Made by a program: the position numbers and the translations under genes
Notes under the pieces: model-generated
Told to the model about the DNA's origin: nothing
The model's input: the letters and a program-made list of their open reading frames with translations, nothing else
Databases searched by the model: none
Assembly (NCBI RefSeq): GCF_008085915.1
Contig: NZ_VSJK01000001.1
Coordinates: forward strand, 310,001-374,000
Origin: Oceaniovalibus sp. ACAM 378
GTDB taxonomy: Bacteria > Pseudomonadota > Alphaproteobacteria > Rhodobacterales > Rhodobacteraceae
Length of the DNA stretch: 64,000 nt
Direction of reading: 5' to 3'
Part shown: piece by piece, positions 1-9,383 of the stretch
Numbering within the stretch: the stretch's first letter is position 1
Layout: each line of letters begins with the position of its first letter

Positions 1-74
1 AGGCAAGCCCCGGCCCGCAAGACAGCTTTTATCTGTTCGAACGTTTCGCCAAGGCGATGGCCGAGGCAGACTGA
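1..74 (+). CDS. 3' end of an unidentified protein gene
   Basis: An open frame starting at base 3 runs into a TGA stop at 72-74. It encodes about 23 C-terminal residues ending in AKAMAEAD. The gene begins before the window, so its identity cannot be judged. The codon use looks normal for this chromosome. Confidence 0.5.
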   Translation, partial: ASPGPQDSFYLFERFAKAMAEAD

Positions 75-78
75 GGAC

Positions 79-96
79 GTTAACCACCGGTTAACC
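79..96. promoter_or_regulatory. Perfect TTAA-N7-TTAA CtrA-type binding site
   Basis: Positions 80-94 read TTAA, seven bases, TTAA, with both halves extended as TTAACC and GGTTAA. This is the full consensus of the alphaproteobacterial cell-cycle and motility regulator CtrA. It lies about 50 bases before the start of the glycosyltransferase gene and just after the stop of the preceding gene, which is a promoter-like position. Binding is inferred from the motif alone. Confidence 0.5.
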
Positions 97-144
97 TGAA
101 TCAGCGATCAAACCTGTTGGAACAGTCTCCGTATGGGTTTGTGA

Positions 145-2037
145 ATGGTCTTGCAGTCGAGCCATGATTTTCTGCCCGGCGATTCCGTCGATACGGGACC
201 CGTCCCGCGCCTTGGCAGTATCCTTGTCGGCTCGGGCGCGCTCAGCGCCAAGGCGCTGCACCTTGCGCTGGTCCATCAGGCGGAACAGCCTGCACCGCTG
301 GGCCGTATCCTGCGTCTGCGTGGCGATATCGACGATGCGGTGCTGGCGGATGCTTTGGCGTTGCAGTTCAAGGCGGCGCGGGTTGATCCACGGGCCCTGC
401 CACCGGACTTGCCGCTGATTGATGCCGTGGGCGCCCGGTTCTGTGCCGTGCATGGCATCTTGCCATTGGCGCGTTCCGGTGCGCTGACCCTTGTGGCCAC
501 GTCCAGCCCCGAACTTTTCAACCTGGTCCGTCCGTTTCTGGAGGATAGGCTGGGCCCGGTCGCCATGGCCGTGGGTGCCGAGGCGGAATTGCGCGACATC
601 CTGCTCGACCTGCGCAAGCGTCATCTGGCCCGCGAGTCCGAGCGGCGGGTCGCGAAGCGCTACAGTTGCCGCGGCCTCTCCTCGCCTGCGATTGTGACCA
701 GTTCATTAATTTTTGCGCTGACATTACTGAGCTGTCTTGCTCTGGCGCCCAGCGCGCTAATTGTCGGGCTGACCGGGCTCGCGCTTTTCGTGCTTCTGAT
801 CAACACTGCCTTCGCGGCGACAATGGGCGTAGTCCATGTTGTGGCCCGACGGCGCGAAAAACCGGCTCTGCCGCGCGCGCCGCTGCGCTTTGTGCCGGTG
901 ACGGTCATGGTGCCGCTGTTTCGTGAAAAACAGATTGCCGAACGGTTGATTCAGCGGCTGTCGCAGTTGGACTATCCCGCAGGAATGCTGGAGATCCTGC
1001 TGGTGGTTGAAGAAGACGATCACGTCACCCGCGACACCCTTGCCGCCTGTGCCCTGCCTGCCACCATGCGATGCGTCACCGTGCCGCGCGGCGTCGTGCA
1101 GACGAAACCACGGGCGTTGAATTTTGCTTTGGACTTTTGCCGCGGCAGCATCGTCGGCATCTATGACGCCGAGGATGCGCCGGACGCGGCACAAATCGCG
1201 CTGGTGGTCGGACAGTTCCAGCGGTCGGCGCCTCAGGTCGCCTGCCTGCAGGGACGGCTGGATTATTACAACGCCCATGCCAACTGGATGGCGCGCTGTT
1301 TCACCATCGAATACGCCACGTGGTTCCGCGTCATGTTGCCGGGTCTTGCACGGTTGGGTCTGGTGCTGCCGCTTGGGGGGACAACGCTGTTCTTTCGCAA
1401 ATCAGCGCTGGTCTCGCTGGGCGGTTGGGATTCGCACAATGTGACCGAAGACGCCGATCTGGGGCTCAGGCTGGCGCGGCAGGGGTTTCGCACCGAACTG
1501 CTGGACAGCACGACGATGGAAGAGGCGAATTGCCGGCCCTGGGCCTGGGTGCGGCAACGCTCACGGTGGAACAAGGGCTATGCCCTGACCTGGCTTGTCC
1601 ATATGTCTGACCCGGTGGCTCTGTGGCGCGATCTGGGTGCGCGACGGTTCTGGGGGGTGCAGGTGCTGATGCTGGGCGGGCTGCTGGGAACGTTTTTGGC
1701 CCCGTTCCTGTGGGCGACGGCGTTGCTCTGGTTTGGTGTGGCGCATCCGTTGACCAGGCAGCTTGGGCCGATGGTCGATACCGCGATCGCCTGGGGGCTG
1801 GGGCTTGCGACGTTGATCCACTGCGCAGTCTGGGCCATCGGCACGCACAGCCGCGGCGACAAGAGCCTGCTGGTCTGGGTGCCGACGCTTGTGGTCTATC
1901 ACATGCTGGGCACCGCGGCGATCTGCAAGGCGGCGTTGGAAATCCTGTGGAAACCGTTTTTCTGGGACAAGACCAGCCATGGCCATCTGTCCGGCCCGGT
2001 CAGTCTCCCCTGCCCACCTGTCCCGCCACCGCCATAA
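145..2037 (+). CDS. Membrane family 2 glycosyltransferase with N-terminal GspE-N/MshEN-like domain
   Basis: The 630-residue protein is probably a processive inner-membrane GT2 enzyme making an extracellular polysaccharide or glucan. Residues about 20-160 resemble the N-terminal domain of type II secretion ATPases. Two membrane segments follow (about 183-235). The GT2 catalytic core spans about 250-480, with DAED at 341-344, TEDAD at 434-438 and QRSRW at 471-475, the usual D,D,D,QxxRW pattern. Further membrane segments lie at about 500-590. The C-terminus overlaps the convergent GntR gene by 38 bases. No clear Shine-Dalgarno sequence precedes the ATG, so the start is only moderately sure. A CtrA-like box upstream suggests cell-cycle or motility-linked control. 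The sugar substrate cannot be read from the sequence. Confidence 0.85.
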   Translation: MVLQSSHDFLPGDSVDTGPVPRLGSILVGSGALSAKALHLALVHQAEQPAPLGRILRLRGDIDDAVLADALALQFKAARVDPRALPPDLPLIDAVGARFCAVHGILPLARSGALTLVATSSPELFNLVRPFLEDRLGPVAMAVGAEAELRDILLDLRKRHLARESERRVAKRYSCRGLSSPAIVTSSLIFALTLLSCLALAPSALIVGLTGLALFVLLINTAFAATMGVVHVVARRREKPALPRAPLRFVPVTVMVPLFREKQIAERLIQRLSQLDYPAGMLEILLVVEEDDHVTRDTLAACALPATMRCVTVPRGVVQTKPRALNFALDFCRGSIVGIYDAEDAPDAAQIALVVGQFQRSAPQVACLQGRLDYYNAHANWMARCFTIEYATWFRVMLPGLARLGLVLPLGGTTLFFRKSALVSLGGWDSHNVTEDADLGLRLARQGFRTELLDSTTMEEANCRPWAWVRQRSRWNKGYALTWLVHMSDPVALWRDLGARRFWGVQVLMLGGLLGTFLAPFLWATALLWFGVAHPLTRQLGPMVDTAIAWGLGLATLIHCAVWAIGTHSRGDKSLLVWVPTLVVYHMLGTAAICKAALEILWKPFFWDKTSHGHLSGPVSLPCPPVPPPP

Positions 2038-2653
2038 GCCGCGTCTCGTAAGCCATTGAGATATGGTATTTCAATGCATCATGCGCAGCGGTTCCATCGC
2101 CCGCTTCGATCGCTGAAACGATGGCTCCATGTTCGGCCAATGCCTTTTCGCCCCGTCCCTCCACCGCAAGCGATGTCGTCGCGAGCAACGCCATGAACCG
2201 ATGTACCAGATCCAATTGCTGCACCAGATACCGGTTATGCGACGCAAGGTGGATCTGCTTGTGAAACCGCCGGTTCGCCCGTGCCAGCGCGCCCGGATCA
2301 CCCAGCAATGCGCGGTCTTCCTCGACCATGGCGCGCAACACGCGCACCTCTTCGGCGGTGGCATGGCGCGCCGCCAGCCGCGCCGCCAGCCCCTCAAGCT
2401 CGGCGCGCACGACATAGAGTTCCGCCAACTGGTTATGGTCCAGCGATGCCACCATCAGCGACCGCCCATCGCGCGTCAGCATCGATTGAGTTTCCAGCCG
2501 CTGCAACGCCTCGCGGATCGGAGTGCGCGACACGCCGAACCTTTCGGCCAATTCGCTTTCCACCAATCGATCACCCGGACGGAAAATGCCGGTATCCATC
2601 GCCTCGAGGATCAGCTGATAGGCGTCCGGCTGTCCATTGCGCGTTTCCGCCAT
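2000..2653 (-). CDS. GntR family transcriptional regulator (FadR/FCD subfamily)
   Basis: The 217-residue protein has an N-terminal winged helix (about residues 8-75, with the typical ESELAERFGVSRTPIREAL signature) and an all-helical FCD effector domain (about 85-205) rich in His and acidic residues that in this family bind a carboxylate ligand or metal. It is convergent with and overlaps the glycosyltransferase gene, and it is divergent from the nucleotidase gene across a 180-base spacer. The spacer is the natural place for its operator, but I see no obvious one. The regulated pathway is unknown. Confidence 0.85.
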   Translation of the reverse strand: MAETRNGQPDAYQLILEAMDTGIFRPGDRLVESELAERFGVSRTPIREALQRLETQSMLTRDGRSLMVASLDHNQLAELYVVRAELEGLAARLAARHATAEEVRVLRAMVEEDRALLGDPGALARANRRFHKQIHLASHNRYLVQQLDLVHRFMALLATTSLAVEGRGEKALAEHGAIVSAIEAGDGTAAHDALKYHISMAYETRLMAVAGQVGRGD

Positions 2654-2834
2654 GTTCTTCTCCCATGCCCGGACCTTGCGCCCGGACCGCTGCGCTCGGC
2701 GCGAAAGTCCGACGCCGGCGTCCGGCTCCGAGACTTGGCGCGAACCCTAGCCGCCCGGCCCCGCAACTTTCAAGGCCGCCCCTATAAAGTCTGCCATCTT
2801 GCATGCTTCGGCAAGCGCCGCTAGGGATCCGAGC

Positions 2835-3479
2835 ATGACAAACCTCGATCATGTAAGCCACTGGGTTTTTGACCTGGACAATACGTTGTATCCGCCAGAA
2901 ATGCGGCTGTTCGACCAAATCGAAATCCGCATGACCCGCTGGGTGATGACGGCCCTGAACGTGTCCGAGCCCGAGGCCGACCGTCTGCGCGCGCTGTATT
3001 GGCGCCAGTATGGCACCACTTTGGCGGGGCTGATGCGCGAACACGGTGTCGATCCAGGGCCATATCTGGATGATGTGCACAATATCGATTTCACCGTGCT
3101 GACCCCCGATCCCGGGTTGCGCGCGCATATCGCCGCCCTGCCCGGGAGGCGCATCGTCTATACCAACGGCTGCGCGCCCTATGCTGAAAAGGTGCTTGAG
3201 GCGCGCGGTCTGGCGGGTCTTTTCGATGCGGTTTATGGCGTCGAACACGCGGGCTTCCTGCCGAAACCCGAAAAGGCAGCATTTGACGCGGTGTTCGCCC
3301 TGGACCGGGTCGATCCGTCCCGCGCCGCAATGTTCGAGGACGACACGCGCAATCTGATCGAACCCCATGCCATGGGAATGGGCACAATCCACGTTGCCCC
3401 CATGGCAGCGCCCGCCGATCACATCCACCATCACACCGCCGATCTTGCGCAATTCCTCTCCACACTGGTCCGCGCCTGA
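2835..3479 (+). CDS. HAD superfamily pyrimidine 5'-nucleotidase
   Basis: The 214-residue protein belongs to the SDT1/YjjG-like HAD hydrolases that dephosphorylate pyrimidine nucleotides. Motif I is FDLDNT near the N-terminus, motif II is YTNG, and motif III/IV is the FEDD near residue 178. I choose the ATG at 2835; a longer open frame from 2799 adds 12 residues that do not match the family start. The downstream neighbour is the hydroxylase gene after an 82-base gap. The exact substrate is inferred from family membership only. Confidence 0.85.
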   Translation: MTNLDHVSHWVFDLDNTLYPPEMRLFDQIEIRMTRWVMTALNVSEPEADRLRALYWRQYGTTLAGLMREHGVDPGPYLDDVHNIDFTVLTPDPGLRAHIAALPGRRIVYTNGCAPYAEKVLEARGLAGLFDAVYGVEHAGFLPKPEKAAFDAVFALDRVDPSRAAMFEDDTRNLIEPHAMGMGTIHVAPMAAPADHIHHHTADLAQFLSTLVRA

Positions 3480-3561
3480 TTTAACCACCAGACCCAATAC
3501 ATCCGCCTGCGACCTCGCGGCCCCTTGCCCCGGGGCGCTGTCCGGTGAAGGTTAGACCAGT

Positions 3562-4788
3562 ATGGAACAAACTGACATCCTGATTTCCGGCGCCGGAATT
3601 GCCGGGCTTGTCGCTGCGGCTGGGCTGGCGCAGCGGGGGTTTCGCGTCTGTATCGTCGACCCCGCGCCACCGGTCGATGATGTGGCACAGGCCGGGTCTG
3701 ACCTGCGCTCGACCGCATATCTGCGACCGGCACAGGCGCTGCTCGCACGTCTTGGCTTGTGGGACGCGCTGAAGCCCGAGGCACAACCGCTTGCAGCCCT
3801 TCAGGTGATCGACACCCATGGAACGCCACCGGTCGAACGCGCGCGGCGGATGTTCAGCCCTTCGGACGTGGAGTCAGAACTGTTTGGCTGGAATTTGCCG
3901 AACTGGCGTTGTCGGGCGATTCTGGCGACCCATCTTGCAAGCCTACCCGGGGTGGATCTGCGGCTTGGGGTCGGGTTCGTGTCGATGCTGACCCGCGACG
4001 CCGGGGCAAGGGTCGTGCTGAGCGACGGCACCTCCATCGCCGCCCGTCTGGTGATCGGTGCCGACGGGCGCGCCTCTTCGGTGCGGCAGGCTGCCGGAAT
4101 CGGAGTGCGGGTGCGCCGTTACGGCCAAAAGGCGCTGAGCTTTGCCGCTGCGCATGATCTGCCCCATGAGGATGTATCCAGCGAAATCTATAATTCAGGC
4201 GGCGCCTTTACCACCGTTCCGCTGGCCGATCATCAGGGTGAACCGGCATCGGCCATCGTCTGGATGCAGGACGGTCCAAGGGCGCTGGACCTTGCCGGGA
4301 TGGCCCGGGATGACGGGGCGCGCTTTGACGCGGAAATGTCGGCCCGCGCGGTGCATCTGCTGGGGGACATGCGCCGGATCACTCCGGTTCAGGTCTGGCC
4401 GGTGGTGACCCAGACGGCGGACCGGATGATCGCCCGGCGCGTGGCGCTGATTGCCGAGGCGGCCCATGTCCTGCCACCCATCGGAGCGCAGGGGTTGAAT
4501 ACCTCGCTACAGGATGTGGCCGCATTGCTTGACAGATTGGAAGACGATCCCGGCGCGCCGGCAGGGTTGGAGCGATATTCGGCAGACCGGTTGCGAGACG
4601 TGGCGGCGCGGGCATCGGCGATCGATCTTTTCAACCGGGTGTGTCAGTCCGATCTTGCGGCAGTTCAGGCGCTGCGGCTGGCGGGATTGCGGGCGGTGCA
4701 TGACATGGCGCCGTTGCGCAAACAGGTGATGCAGGCCGGAATGGGGCGCGATGTGCCCGGGGTACTGCCAGACGCTCCTCGGTCCTGA
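3562..4788 (+). CDS. UbiH/UbiL-type FAD-dependent ubiquinone biosynthesis hydroxylase
   Basis: This 408-residue flavoprotein probably hydroxylates the ring of a ubiquinone precursor using NAD(P)H and oxygen. The N-terminal dinucleotide motif GAGIAG is at 10-15, the middle motif GADGR lies near residue 170, and the second FAD motif EAAHVLPPIGAQGLN is near residue 298. In many UbiH proteins that motif starts GD; the AE/GE form with PPIGAQGLN is, as I recall, common in alphaproteobacterial UbiL-like enzymes, so it is not treated as a defect. Which ring position is modified cannot be told from sequence. Confidence 0.85.
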   Translation: MEQTDILISGAGIAGLVAAAGLAQRGFRVCIVDPAPPVDDVAQAGSDLRSTAYLRPAQALLARLGLWDALKPEAQPLAALQVIDTHGTPPVERARRMFSPSDVESELFGWNLPNWRCRAILATHLASLPGVDLRLGVGFVSMLTRDAGARVVLSDGTSIAARLVIGADGRASSVRQAAGIGVRVRRYGQKALSFAAAHDLPHEDVSSEIYNSGGAFTTVPLADHQGEPASAIVWMQDGPRALDLAGMARDDGARFDAEMSARAVHLLGDMRRITPVQVWPVVTQTADRMIARRVALIAEAAHVLPPIGAQGLNTSLQDVAALLDRLEDDPGAPAGLERYSADRLRDVAARASAIDLFNRVCQSDLAAVQALRLAGLRAVHDMAPLRKQVMQAGMGRDVPGVLPDAPRS

Positions 4789-4852
4789 CGTCCCTCCTCG
4801 CGAGGAGCGACCGCCAGGGAGCGAGGAGCGTCGGCTTGTCGACATGTCGACG
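4771..4852. terminator. Cluster of palindromes between convergent genes (probable bidirectional terminator)
   Basis: The short spacer between the hydroxylase and the convergent aminotransferase is almost all dyad symmetry. An 11-base arm (GACGCTCCTCG, 4771-4781) recurs inverted at 4822-4832. Between them sits the perfect palindrome CTCCTCGCGAGGAG (4794-4807). A third perfect palindrome, GTCGACATGTCGAC, follows at 4838-4851. There is no T tract, so the terminator role is inferred. Confidence 0.5.
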
Positions 4853-4864
4853 CTCAGTCGCGGA

Positions 4865-5992
4865 TCAAAAAACCTGATCCAAAGCCGTTTCTAGCCGGGC
4901 CACCGAGGCAGGCACATCAGCCAGTTTGTCCAGACCGAACAGCCCAAGGCGGAAGGTCTTGAACTCCGGCCCCTCGCCCACCTGCAACGGCACCCCGGCG
5001 GCAATCTGCATCCCCAGCGCGCCAAAGGCCTTGCCGTTCTGCACATCGTCCCGGTCCGTGTACGACACCACGACACCGGGCGCGCCGAAACCTTCGGCGG
5101 CGACCGATTTCACGCCGCGCTTGGCCAATGCGGCGCGCACGGCATTGCCCTGCTCCCACTGCGCGTCTGACAATTTGTCAAACCCGATGGCCTTGGTTTC
5201 GGCCATCGCATCGCGGAACCCGACCAGGGCATCCGTGGGCATTGTCGCGTGATAGGCATGACCGCCGTTCTCATAGGCCTCCATGATCGACAGCCATTTC
5301 CCCAGATCGACGGCAAAGGATGTGGATTTGCGCGCTTTCACCCGCTCGACCGCCGCCGCGTTCAGCATGACGCAACCGGCCGAGGGCGAAGCCGACCAGC
5401 CCTTTTGCGGTGCCGAGATCAGAACATCGACCCCCGTCGCCTTCATGTCGACCCAGACACAGCCCGAGGCGATACAGTCCAGCACGAACAACCCGCCGAC
5501 CGCATGAACCGCATCGGCCACCGCGCGCAGATAATCGTCAGGCAGGATCATCCCCGACGAGGTTTCCACATGGGCCGCGAACACCACATCGGGGCGATCC
5601 GCGGCGATCCGGTTCACCACCTCGTCAATCGGGGCCGGAACGAAGGGGGCATCGGGCGCATTGCCGGTGCGCCGTGCCAGCATCACAATTTCTTCCGACG
5701 GGGTGACGCCCGCTTCGAATATCTGTGTCCAGCGGTACGAGAACCAGCCGTTGCGGATCACCATCGCTTTCGCATCGGTGGCCAGTTGCCGCGCAACCGC
5801 CTCCATCGCATAGGTGCCACCGCCCGGGATCAACGCCACCGCATCGGCATTGTATACCTCACGCAGCATGGCAGAGATGTCGCGCATCACCCCCTGAAAC
5901 TGCGCCGACATATGGTTCAGCGACCGATCGGTAAAGACGACGGAATATTCCAGCAGGCCATCGGGATCGATGTCGGACAAAAGTGCGGTCAT
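4865..5992 (-). CDS. Class V aminotransferase, alanine/serine-glyoxylate aminotransferase family
   Basis: The 375-residue PLP enzyme belongs to the fold-type I group that includes alanine-glyoxylate, serine-glyoxylate and 2-aminoethylphosphonate transaminases. PGGGTYAMEA near the N-terminus is the phosphate-binding loop, and SAPQKGW holds the Schiff-base lysine. The start at 5992 is chosen because AGGAG sits 7 bases before it; a further in-frame ATG at 6016 has no such site. It lies just downstream of two Lrp/AsnC regulators on the same strand, which suggests amino-acid-responsive control. The amino donor and acceptor are not certain. Confidence 0.8.
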   Translation of the reverse strand: MTALLSDIDPDGLLEYSVVFTDRSLNHMSAQFQGVMRDISAMLREVYNADAVALIPGGGTYAMEAVARQLATDAKAMVIRNGWFSYRWTQIFEAGVTPSEEIVMLARRTGNAPDAPFVPAPIDEVVNRIAADRPDVVFAAHVETSSGMILPDDYLRAVADAVHAVGGLFVLDCIASGCVWVDMKATGVDVLISAPQKGWSASPSAGCVMLNAAAVERVKARKSTSFAVDLGKWLSIMEAYENGGHAYHATMPTDALVGFRDAMAETKAIGFDKLSDAQWEQGNAVRAALAKRGVKSVAAEGFGAPGVVVSYTDRDDVQNGKAFGALGMQIAAGVPLQVGEGPEFKTFRLGLFGLDKLADVPASVARLETALDQVF

Positions 5993-6041
5993 TGAGCGGC
6001 TCCTTGGCAATTTCATCCCACCATATCGGGATTGACCGACC

Positions 6042-6503
6042 TTACAACAGGTCGATCGGACCTGGGCGACGCTCTTCGCTCAGCAGGACGTTCGCCTCAA
6101 CATCACCCACACCCGGCAGGGCCATGATCCGCCGCCGCAACACTCTCTCGAAATCCGTCAGATCGCGGGCGACCACCCGCAGGCGGTAGTCATAGAGCCC
6201 GAGAACAAGACTGACCGCCTGCACCTCGGGGATCGCATTCACCGCGCGTTCGAAATCTTCCAGACTGACGCGCCCCTTGGTCGCGAGTTTCACGCCCAGA
6301 AACACCGTCACCCCAAATCCCAGCTTCTCCAGATCGAGATCCAGCCGTCGCCCGGTGATCACACCTGCCGCTTCCAGCCGTTGAATCCGGCGCCATGTGG
6401 CGGGCTGCGACAGACCCAGAGCGCGGCCCAGACTGCTGGCGGGCCGGGTTGCGTCCTGCTCCAGAAGGCGCAGCAGCGCCCGGTCGGTGGCATCGGGTGT
6501 CAT
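6042..6503 (-). CDS. Lrp/AsnC family transcriptional regulator (second of a pair)
   Basis: The 153-residue protein has an N-terminal AsnC-type HTH (about 5-55) and a C-terminal RAM ligand-binding domain (about 70-145). It starts 4 bases inside the end of the preceding Lrp gene (ATGA overlap), so the two are translationally coupled and may form a heteromer. The aminotransferase gene follows 49 bases downstream. The likely ligand is an amino acid, and branched-chain amino acids are suggested by the adjacent ilvC. Confidence 0.85.
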   Translation of the reverse strand: MTPDATDRALLRLLEQDATRPASSLGRALGLSQPATWRRIQRLEAAGVITGRRLDLDLEKLGFGVTVFLGVKLATKGRVSLEDFERAVNAIPEVQAVSLVLGLYDYRLRVVARDLTDFERVLRRRIMALPGVGDVEANVLLSEERRPGPIDLL

Positions 6504-6955
6504 AGGGGAAGGTTTCCCGCCGATTTGATTTGCGCGACTTCGACCAGCGCCTCGATATCCGCGATATGCGGCAGTCGCAGGATTCGGTTGCGATAGATCT
6601 GTTGATAGTGCGCCATGTCGCGGGCAATCACCGAAAGCCGGACATCAACCCGGCCCAGAAAGGTCTGGATATCCAGCACCTCGGGCACCTCGCGGGCGGC
6701 GGCAAGGAATTCGTCGAATGCATTTGCCACCGTCTTGTCCAGTGTGAACCGCAATGAAACCTCGACCGTCCAGCCCAGAGCCGCCCAGTCGATCACCGCA
6801 TGGATGCCTTTCAGAACACCCGCAGCGCGCAGACGGTCCATCCGCCGGGCGGCGACGGCGCCGGTGACCTGTGCGCGGACGGCCAGAGCGCTGACGCCAA
6901 GCGCGGGATCGGCCAGAAGATGCCGCAGCAGGCGGCGGTCAATGTCATCAAGCAT
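6500..6955 (-). CDS. Lrp/AsnC family transcriptional regulator (first of a pair)
   Basis: The 151-residue protein has the same HTH plus RAM layout as its downstream partner. It begins MLDDIDRRLLRHL, typical of AsnC-type HTH starts. It is divergent from ilvC across 132 bases, so a shared control region for the regulator pair and ilvC is likely. I do not see a clean Lrp box in that spacer. Confidence 0.85.
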   Translation of the reverse strand: MLDDIDRRLLRHLLADPALGVSALAVRAQVTGAVAARRMDRLRAAGVLKGIHAVIDWAALGWTVEVSLRFTLDKTVANAFDEFLAAAREVPEVLDIQTFLGRVDVRLSVIARDMAHYQQIYRNRILRLPHIADIEALVEVAQIKSAGNLPL

Positions 6956-8110
<1,155 letters not shown>

Positions 8111-8132
8111 TCCAACTGGTCAGACAATAGCG

Positions 8133-8164
8133 AAGGCACCGCCAGACTGGCGGTGCCTTTTTTG
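8133..8164 (+). terminator. Rho-independent terminator after ilvC
   Basis: AAGGCACCGCCA (8133-8144) pairs perfectly with TGGCGGTGCCTT (8148-8159) across a 3-base loop and is followed by a run of T. It lies 23 bases past the ilvC stop. Confidence 0.92.
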
Positions 8165-8209
8165 ATCCATCCGCTGACATGCCGTGTGCCAGCGGCTAAT
8201 CCTTTCAAA

Positions 8210-8353
8210 TCAATCGTTGAGGCTCGTGCGTGCCCGCGGCGAGGGACGATCCGAAATACGGACCTTCTGTTTTGATCTGCTCGTCATTGCGGCTGCGAAA
8301 TATACAAACCCGCCAACCACCGTCAAAAATGCTGCGATTAAGGTGCTGTCCAT
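8210..8353 (-). CDS. Possible 47-residue single-pass membrane protein
   Basis: A short frame on the minus strand encodes a 47-residue protein with one hydrophobic segment at about residues 4-23, followed by a basic tail rich in Lys, Arg and Ser. GGAG lies 7 bases before its ATG, which is a better start signal than that of the divergent transporter. The opposite strand reads as an implausible N-terminal extension of the EamA protein. The two start codons overlap at 8351-8354. Function is unknown and no family is recognised. Confidence 0.45.
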   Translation of the reverse strand: MDSTLIAAFLTVVGGFVYFAAAMTSRSKQKVRISDRPSPRARTSLND

Positions 8354-9308
8354 GCGATATCTCCGGATGACCCGTCTGTCAGGTAAACCCGCGACAGCGC
8401 CCGTCGGTTCCGAGCCGACATGGGCAAACTGGCTGACGATCCTGATTCTTGGGGTGGTGTGGGGCGGCACCTTTATGGTGATCGCGCTGGCTTTGCGCGG
8501 ATACGGGCCGCTGACGGTTGCGGCGGCGCGCACGAGCTTGGGTGCCATTTCCCTGATTGCTGTGGCGCTGGCCATCGGGCGGCCGTTTCCGCGCGATCCA
8601 CGTGTCTGGATGCTCGCCGTGCCTTTGGGCATCTTTTCCTCGGCGCTGCCGTTCTTTTTGCTGGCATGGGGGCAACAATATGTAGCGTCGGCCTTTGCCG
8701 GGCTGGCCATGGCCGCCTTGCCGCTGGTCATGCTGCCCATGGCGCATTTCTTCACGGACGAACGGATGGACCCGCGCAAAAGTATCGGGATGATCGTCGG
8801 ATTCGCCGGGGCTCTGGTGTTGATGGGTCCGGGGTTGCGCGGATTGGGCGGCGGATCGCTGGTCGCGCTGGGACAAGCGGCCTGTATCGGCGCCTCGGTC
8901 TGCTATGCCGTCGCATCAGTTCTGACGCGGCGATGTCCACCGGTCGATCCGGTGGTGCTGTCGGCATTGTCGCTTGCGGCGGGCGCGTTGTTCCTCATGC
9001 CCGCGATGCTGTGGGTCGAAGGTGTGCCGGTCTGGCAACCCGGCATTTCCGGTTGGGCCATTCTGGTGCTGGGGTTTGTGCCCACCGCAGCGGCGACTGT
9101 CCTGCGGGTGATTGTCATCCGCAGCGCCGGTTCAGTGTTCATGTCGCTGGTGAATTACCAGGTGCCCCTGTGGTCGATGGTGTTTGGCGCGCTGGTTCTG
9201 GGTGAAGTGCTGCCCTTGCGGTTTTTCGCGGCGCTGATGTTGATCCTCACCGGGCTGGCGATCAGCCAATGGGCATTGTTGAAACGGCTGGCGGGCAAGG
9301 CGAACTGA
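8352..9308 (+). CDS. EamA/DMT family transporter
   Basis: The 318-residue inner-membrane protein has about ten hydrophobic segments in two EamA repeats, with the family signature VVWGGTFMVIALALRGYGPL in the first helix. Members export amino acids, metabolites or drugs, and the substrate is unknown. The frame is open back to 8184, but the extra 56 residues are not transporter-like. I take the ATG at 8352 after AAGGTG; the ATG at 8367 is an alternative. Confidence 0.8.
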   Translation: MRYLRMTRLSGKPATAPVGSEPTWANWLTILILGVVWGGTFMVIALALRGYGPLTVAAARTSLGAISLIAVALAIGRPFPRDPRVWMLAVPLGIFSSALPFFLLAWGQQYVASAFAGLAMAALPLVMLPMAHFFTDERMDPRKSIGMIVGFAGALVLMGPGLRGLGGGSLVALGQAACIGASVCYAVASVLTRRCPPVDPVVLSALSLAAGALFLMPAMLWVEGVPVWQPGISGWAILVLGFVPTAAATVLRVIVIRSAGSVFMSLVNYQVPLWSMVFGALVLGEVLPLRFFAALMLILTGLAISQWALLKRLAGKAN

Positions 9309-9321
9309 CCATCAAGCGCAC

Positions 9322-9352
9322 CGAGATCCGCCCAACGTCCGGGCGAATCTCG
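9322..9352. terminator. Stem-loop between convergent eamA and glmM
   Basis: CGAGAT-C-CGCCC (9322-9333) pairs with GGGCG-A-ATCTCG (9341-9352) with one internal mismatch and a 7-base loop. It lies between two convergent stop codons, so it probably stops transcription from both sides. There is no long T tract. Confidence 0.55.
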
Positions 9353-9383
9353 TTCTGATACCTTCCTGGAAAGTCGCCTCACG

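Noticed and set aside
3562-4788. AE in place of GD in the hydroxylase FAD motif
   Set aside because: The EAAHVLPPIGAQGLN form appears to be normal for alphaproteobacterial UbiL-like enzymes, so it is not an active-site loss.
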